The notes under the pieces were generated by a model that saw only the letters and a list, made by a program, of their open reading frames with translations, did no database searches and had not been told where the DNA came from. 44,122 bases of DNA, from contig CAUWJP010000027.1 in the NCBI GenBank assembly GCA_963559135.1, positions 1 to 44,122 of the forward strand, written 5' to 3'. The stretch comes from Sellimonas sp963559135 (GTDB lineage: Bacteria; Bacillota; Clostridia; Lachnospirales; Lachnospiraceae). This document shows positions 40,910 through 44,122 of this stretch, in pieces. Made by a program: the position numbers and the translations under genes. Positions within the stretch are counted from its first letter, which is position 1, and each line of letters opens with the position of its first letter.

Positions 40910-42175
40910 ATGAGAAACTATGACATTGTCATCATTGGCGGAGGACCGGCAGGTCTTGCTGCAGCCGTCTCGGCGAAAAAGAATGGAGCCGACAGTATTC
41001 TGATTCTGGAAAGAGACAGAGAACTGGGAGGAATCCTGAATCAGTGCATTCACAACGGCTTCGGGCTTCATACGTTTCAGGAGGAACTGACCGGACCGGA
41101 GTATGCACAGAGATTTATTGATCAGGTGCTGGAACTTGGGATTGAGTATCGTCTGAACACCATGGTAATGGATATCAGCAATGGGAAAATTGTAACTGTC
41201 ATGAATAGGGAAGAAGGACTCTTTGAAATCCAGGCTAAAGCGGTGATTCTTGCTATGGGGTGTAGAGAACGGCCGCGGGGAGCTTTGAATATTCCGGGAT
41301 ACCGGCCAGCAGGAATTTATTCTGCGGGAACGGCCCAGAGACTCGTAAATATGGAAGGATTGATGCCGGGACGTGAGATTGTAATCCTCGGTTCCGGCGA
41401 CATCGGACTGATTATGGCAAGACGGATGACGCTGGAAGGGGCTCATGTCAAGGTTGTCGCGGAACTGATGCCATATTCCGGCGGACTGAAACGAAATATT
41501 GTCCAGTGTCTGGATGATTACGGAATTCCACTGAAATTGTGCCATACCGTCGTAAATATAAAAGGAAAAGAACGACTGGAAGGTGTGACGCTGGCTGAAG
41601 TGGATCAAACAGGGAAACCTATCCCGGGTACGGAAGAATTTTATTCCTGTGATACACTTCTGCTTTCCGTAGGACTGATACCGGAAAATGAACTTTCCAG
41701 AGGAATGGGAGTGGAAATGAGTCCTGTGACCTCTGGTCCGGTTGTCAACGAAAGTCTTGAAACAAATATAGAAGGCGTTTTTGCCTGCGGAAATGTACTC
41801 CACGTACACGATCTTGTGGACTTTGTATCAGAAGAAGCCGCTTCGGCAGGCAGAAATGCGGCTGCCTATGTGAAAGAAGAAAGAAAAGCAGGAAGTGGGC
41901 ATGAAATTATAATGAATCCGGACCAGGGCGTCCGCTATACTGTTCCGTCTGTAATTGATCCGGAGCGGATGGAAGAAAATCTGACGGTACGCTTCCGGGC
42001 AGGGGCAGTATTTAAAAACTGCTATATAAGCGTCTATTTTGATGAAGAGAGAGTGAGCCGTCGCAGACGGCAGATCGTGGCTCCTGGTGAGATGGAAGAA
42101 ATCCATCTGACAAAAGAACAGATTTTGAAAAATCCAAAACTGAGGACGATTACCGTAAAGATAGAGGAGGCGTAG
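40910..42175 (+). CDS. GlpB-like NAD(P)/FAD-dependent oxidoreductase
   Basis: A 421-aa pyridine-nucleotide-disulphide-type flavoprotein. It has an N-terminal FAD fold (IVIIGGGPAGLAAAVSAKK), a second dinucleotide fold (IVILGSGDIGLIMARRM) and a closing FACGNVLHVHDLVD segment. No redox-active CxxC pair is evident at the usual place. In this gene order (glpK, GlpA-like, this, DUF1667) it is the presumed electron-transfer partner of the G3P dehydrogenase. It ends 2 nt before the DUF1667 gene. Confidence 0.87.
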   Translation: MRNYDIVIIGGGPAGLAAAVSAKKNGADSILILERDRELGGILNQCIHNGFGLHTFQEELTGPEYAQRFIDQVLELGIEYRLNTMVMDISNGKIVTVMNREEGLFEIQAKAVILAMGCRERPRGALNIPGYRPAGIYSAGTAQRLVNMEGLMPGREIVILGSGDIGLIMARRMTLEGAHVKVVAELMPYSGGLKRNIVQCLDDYGIPLKLCHTVVNIKGKERLEGVTLAEVDQTGKPIPGTEEFYSCDTLLLSVGLIPENELSRGMGVEMSPVTSGPVVNESLETNIEGVFACGNVLHVHDLVDFVSEEAASAGRNAAAYVKEERKAGSGHEIIMNPDQGVRYTVPSVIDPERMEENLTVRFRAGAVFKNCYISVYFDEERVSRRRRQIVAPGEMEEIHLTKEQILKNPKLRTITVKIEEA

Positions 42176-42177
42176 AA

Positions 42178-42543
42178 ATGGAAGTTCAGACATTGACCTG
42201 TATCAGCTGTCCGATGGGATGTGCCGTTACTGTAGAAATGGACCGAGAGAGCATTGTAAGTGTCAGTGGAAATACATGCAAAAGAGGAGAAATCTACGCA
42301 AGAAAAGAAGTGGTCAACCCGACCCGAATTGTCACTTCAACCATAAAAGTAAGAGGTGGTACCGCGGGTATGGTATCAGTTAAGACGAAAGAGGACATTC
42401 CTAAGGGCAGGATATTTGACTGCGTCAGGGCACTGAAAGGGATTGAAGTAGAGGCGCCGGTTGAGATTGGAGATGTGATTGTCCAGGATATCGCAGGCAC
42501 CGGCGTAGAGATTATTGCCACCAAACAGGTAGCAAAGGCATAA
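42178..42543 (+). CDS. DUF1667 domain protein (probable Fe-S subunit of the G3P dehydrogenase complex)
   Basis: A 121-aa protein with four N-terminal cysteines, Cys8, Cys11, Cys15 (CISCPMGC) and Cys34 (NTCKRGE). This pattern suggests a bound Fe-S cluster or metal. DUF1667 proteins are regularly encoded after the GlpA-like and GlpB-like flavoproteins in Clostridia and may take the place of the membrane subunit GlpC. That role is inference. It starts 2 nt after the upstream stop and is followed by a terminator. Confidence 0.87.
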   Translation: MEVQTLTCISCPMGCAVTVEMDRESIVSVSGNTCKRGEIYARKEVVNPTRIVTSTIKVRGGTAGMVSVKTKEDIPKGRIFDCVRALKGIEVEAPVEIGDVIVQDIAGTGVEIIATKQVAKA

Positions 42544-42547
42544 AAAT

Positions 42548-42597
42548 GTGCCGCACACAGAAGATCCGAACATTTTGTTCCTTTCTGTGTGCGGCAC
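42548..42597. terminator. Bidirectional terminator after the glycerol operon
   Basis: A perfect 15-bp stem, GTGCCGCACACAGAA pairing with TTCTGTGTGCGGCAC, has a loop of about 20 nt. It lies between convergent stops at 42543 and 42621. AAAAA precedes it, giving a U-tract on the minus strand, and GTTTTG follows on the plus strand. Confidence 0.8.
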
Positions 42598-42620
42598 TGA
42601 CGTTTTGAGAAAATATGCTT

Positions 42621-43553
42621 TTATGCTTCCGCGCTCAGGCTATCCATGAAAGCGATGATGCCTTTCTCCACGTCACAGCGAATATCAGCATAGTTGTGAA
42701 TCTCATGCCGGTATCCCGGATATACTTTTGTCTGCACCTTGTGTCCGGTATCATGAAGCCAGTTTGAGACTTCGTAGATGCCCTGTCCATAGTTGCCGAC
42801 AGGATCCTGGTCGCCGCCGATATTATAGAATGGCAGAGAAGCAGGAACTTTTTCGGCCCACTCCGGTCCGGTGATGACCTGCATCATCTGTGTAAAATAA
42901 TAGAGAGAACGATTGAGGGTCGGTTTTGTAAAAGCGTCAAATGGATCTTCTGCGTGATCCTTTTGAACATAAGGATCAGAACAGATCCATTCATTACCAA
43001 GTGCGGAACTCTCACAGCGTTCACACATCCATCCAAGAAGTTTTCCTGCATATTCTGGATCGGATTCGTCGCCGCGTCCACTGTCAATGACGGCTTTTAA
43101 TTCCACTCCAGCCTCATCGGCTCCGCGAAATACTCCGGCAGTACCGCAGATTGTAACACCAGTCAGCTCTGCGCCATACTTGGCTGCATAATCTCTTGCA
43201 ATAAAAGAGCCCATGCTGTGTCCGAAAAGGAAATATGGAAGTCCAGGGTATTTTTCACGGACGATTCCGGTCAGTGTATGCTCATCTTCCATCATGGTGT
43301 GGCATCCCTTGTTTCCCCAGTCACCCCAGGTATCATTCATTATAGCAGTTTTTCCATGCCCGACATGATCATCGGCTGCGACAATATAGCCGGCATCCAC
43401 GAAGGCAGAAATCATGTGAAGATATCTTCGTGAATGTTCTCCGTATCCGTGGATCAGCTGGACAATGCCTTTCGGATTAGCAGCAGGAACATAAATCCAG
43501 CCACAGACGGTGTCACGCTCATTATAAGATGGAAATTGAACTTCGTGTAACAT
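42621..43553 (-). CDS. Alpha/beta hydrolase, serine aminopeptidase S33 / monoacylglycerol-lipase-like
   Basis: A 310-aa soluble hydrolase. QLIHGYGEHSRRY (oxyanion region) and DDHVGHGKT are typical of lysophospholipase/monoglyceride-lipase members. The nucleophile is Ser113 in GHSMGS. The acid lies in GGDQDPVG and the His in YRHEIHNY. No signal peptide is seen. The ATG at 43553 follows GGAGGTG. Cleavage of monoacylglycerols would release glycerol for the convergent glycerol operon, but the substrate cannot be read from sequence. Confidence 0.88.
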   Translation of the reverse strand: MLHEVQFPSYNERDTVCGWIYVPAANPKGIVQLIHGYGEHSRRYLHMISAFVDAGYIVAADDHVGHGKTAIMNDTWGDWGNKGCHTMMEDEHTLTGIVREKYPGLPYFLFGHSMGSFIARDYAAKYGAELTGVTICGTAGVFRGADEAGVELKAVIDSGRGDESDPEYAGKLLGWMCERCESSALGNEWICSDPYVQKDHAEDPFDAFTKPTLNRSLYYFTQMMQVITGPEWAEKVPASLPFYNIGGDQDPVGNYGQGIYEVSNWLHDTGHKVQTKVYPGYRHEIHNYADIRCDVEKGIIAFMDSLSAEA

Positions 43554-43760
43554 AAAAACACCTCCATTCTAAATTACAGGTCTCATGTTCGTCTGGTATG
43601 TTTAAATTTATTGTAGGATTCGGAAAAAATGATGTCAAGAAAGAATCTGGATCTTCCCGGATTTCCTAAATTATATAGAGAAGAAAAGAAGAGAAAATGA
43701 CAGATTAAGCAACGAAAAAAACAAATTAGAAAAATCGTAAAGAAAAGAAAAAAATACTGC

Positions 43761-43789
43761 TTGACAACCAGAAAGGAGTTTGGTACAAT
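43761..43789 (+). promoter_or_regulatory. Promoter of tRNA-Ser
   Basis: A perfect TTGACA (43761-43766) and TACAAT (43784-43789) are 17 nt apart, about 50 nt upstream of the tRNA. The preceding stretch 43620-43760 is A-rich with no gene that I can see. Confidence 0.85.
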
Positions 43790-43841
43790 TACTCATGCGT
43801 TGTGAAGCGCACAACAAAATACTGACAAGAATTCAGTATCC

Positions 43842-43929
43842 GGAGAAATACTCAAGAGGCTGAAGAGGCGCCCCTGCTAAGGGTGTAGGTCGGGCAACCG
43901 GCGCGAGGGTTCAAATCCCTCTTTCTCCG
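43842..43929 (+). tRNA. tRNA-Ser (anticodon GCU)
   Basis: An 88-nt class II tRNA. The acceptor GGAGAAA pairs with TTTCTCC. The anticodon stem CGCCC/GGGTG holds loop CTGCTAA (anticodon GCT). A long variable arm (TAGGTCGGGCAACCGGCGC) follows, then a T arm with GGTTCAAATCC. The discriminator is G and CCA is not encoded. It reads AGC/AGU codons. Confidence 0.93.
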
Positions 43930-43930
43930 T

Positions 43931-43964
43931 TTTATTTATTGCCCTTTTTAAGGCGGTAAATAAA
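43931..43964 (+). terminator. Hairpin after tRNA-Ser
   Basis: TTTATTTATTGCC and GGCGGTAAATAAA form a 13-bp stem with two G-T pairs and an 8-nt loop, directly after the tRNA. There is no U-tract, so it may be a processing structure rather than a true terminator. Confidence 0.4.
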
Positions 43965-44012
43965 GAACAGATTATCAGATTGAAAAAAACAAAAAAAGTT
44001 TTAAAAAAGTGC

Positions 44013-44041
44013 TTGACAAAAACAAGCGGATGTGATAATCT
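44013..44041 (+). promoter_or_regulatory. Strong promoter, probably of an rRNA operon
   Basis: TTGACA (44013-44018) and TAATCT (44036-44041) are 17 nt apart. They are preceded by long A tracts (43982-44009) resembling an UP element. The downstream leader to the window edge contains a GTCGC/GCGAC hairpin (44051-44069) and a boxA-like segment (GAACTTTGATAACTGAACA, about 44079-44097). An rRNA gene should follow outside the window. Confidence 0.7.
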
Positions 44042-44122
44042 AATATAGCTGTCGCGAGAGAGCGGCGACGAAAACAAAGAACTTTGATAACTGAACAATA
44101 GACAACGATCCCTGAAAATTCA

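Noticed and set aside
43877..44098. 73-aa open frame ending KEGFEPSRRLPDLHP
   Set aside because: Antisense translation of tRNA-Ser and the rRNA-leader promoter; no ribosome-binding site.
1..44122. CRISPR arrays and insertion sequences
   Set aside because: No repeat-spacer pattern and no transposase-like reading frame seen on either strand.

Overview
The window is the replication-origin region of a low-to-moderate-GC Firmicute, most likely a gut Lachnospiraceae (Blautia/Dorea/Mediterraneibacter-like). That placement rests on the gene order rpmH-rnpA-yidD-yidC-jag-mnmE-mnmG-rsmG running left of dnaA, on dnaA-dnaN-S4-recF-gyrB-gyrA running right of it, on a non-lipoprotein YidC, and on DUF4446/DUF3881 neighbours of serS. 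The genus is inference. No similarity search was run.

Layout from left to right. (1) 1-4005 is a small accessory patch: an AI-2E-type membrane protein, a Mn-type (yybP-ykoY) riboswitch sitting in front of a wrecked mntP, a 5' scrap of a TetR gene, a HigBA-like toxin/ImmA-antitoxin pair whose toxin is frameshifted, a ParB-domain scrap and tRNA-Arg(CCU). (2) 4010-8402 is the leftward operon parA-parB-DUF4446-serS-DUF3881. (3) 8466-9797 holds five ParB-binding parS sites, four upstream of parA and one at the centre of a perfect 38-bp palindrome that also looks like a bidirectional terminator. An alpha/beta hydrolase gene lies between them. (4) 9799-16911 is the leftward RNA-modification/membrane-insertion/rpmH cluster. 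(5) 16990-19046 is oriC plus dnaA, with DnaA boxes on both sides of dnaA. (6) 19046-25922 holds dnaN, rlbA, recF, gyrB and gyrA, ended by a strong bidirectional terminator.

(7) 26004-32690 holds a MATE exporter with a terminator-like hairpin in its leader, then a two-component system and an ABC exporter resembling antimicrobial-peptide sensing/detoxification modules. (8) 32713-37715 holds a C_GCAxxG_C_C protein, a DUF2975/YozG-type regulator pair with paired palindromic operators, a DUF4173 membrane protein, a two-subunit class I fumarase and a PlsC acyltransferase. (9) 37742-42543 is a glycerol-catabolism operon: glpK, a GlpA-like and a GlpB-like flavoprotein, and DUF1667. It is followed by a convergent monoacylglycerol-lipase-like hydrolase. 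(10) 43761-44122 holds tRNA-Ser(GCU) and the promoter/leader of what is very probably an rRNA operon starting beyond the right edge.

Most of the window is conserved housekeeping DNA. The observations most worth a second look are the parS/terminator palindrome, the orphan Mn riboswitch with decaying mntP, the T7-tract frameshift in the HigB-like toxin, the tRNA-Arg promoter inside a 13-bp inverted repeat, and the leader hairpins in front of the MATE gene and glpK. I did not find a convincing wholly new multi-gene system.
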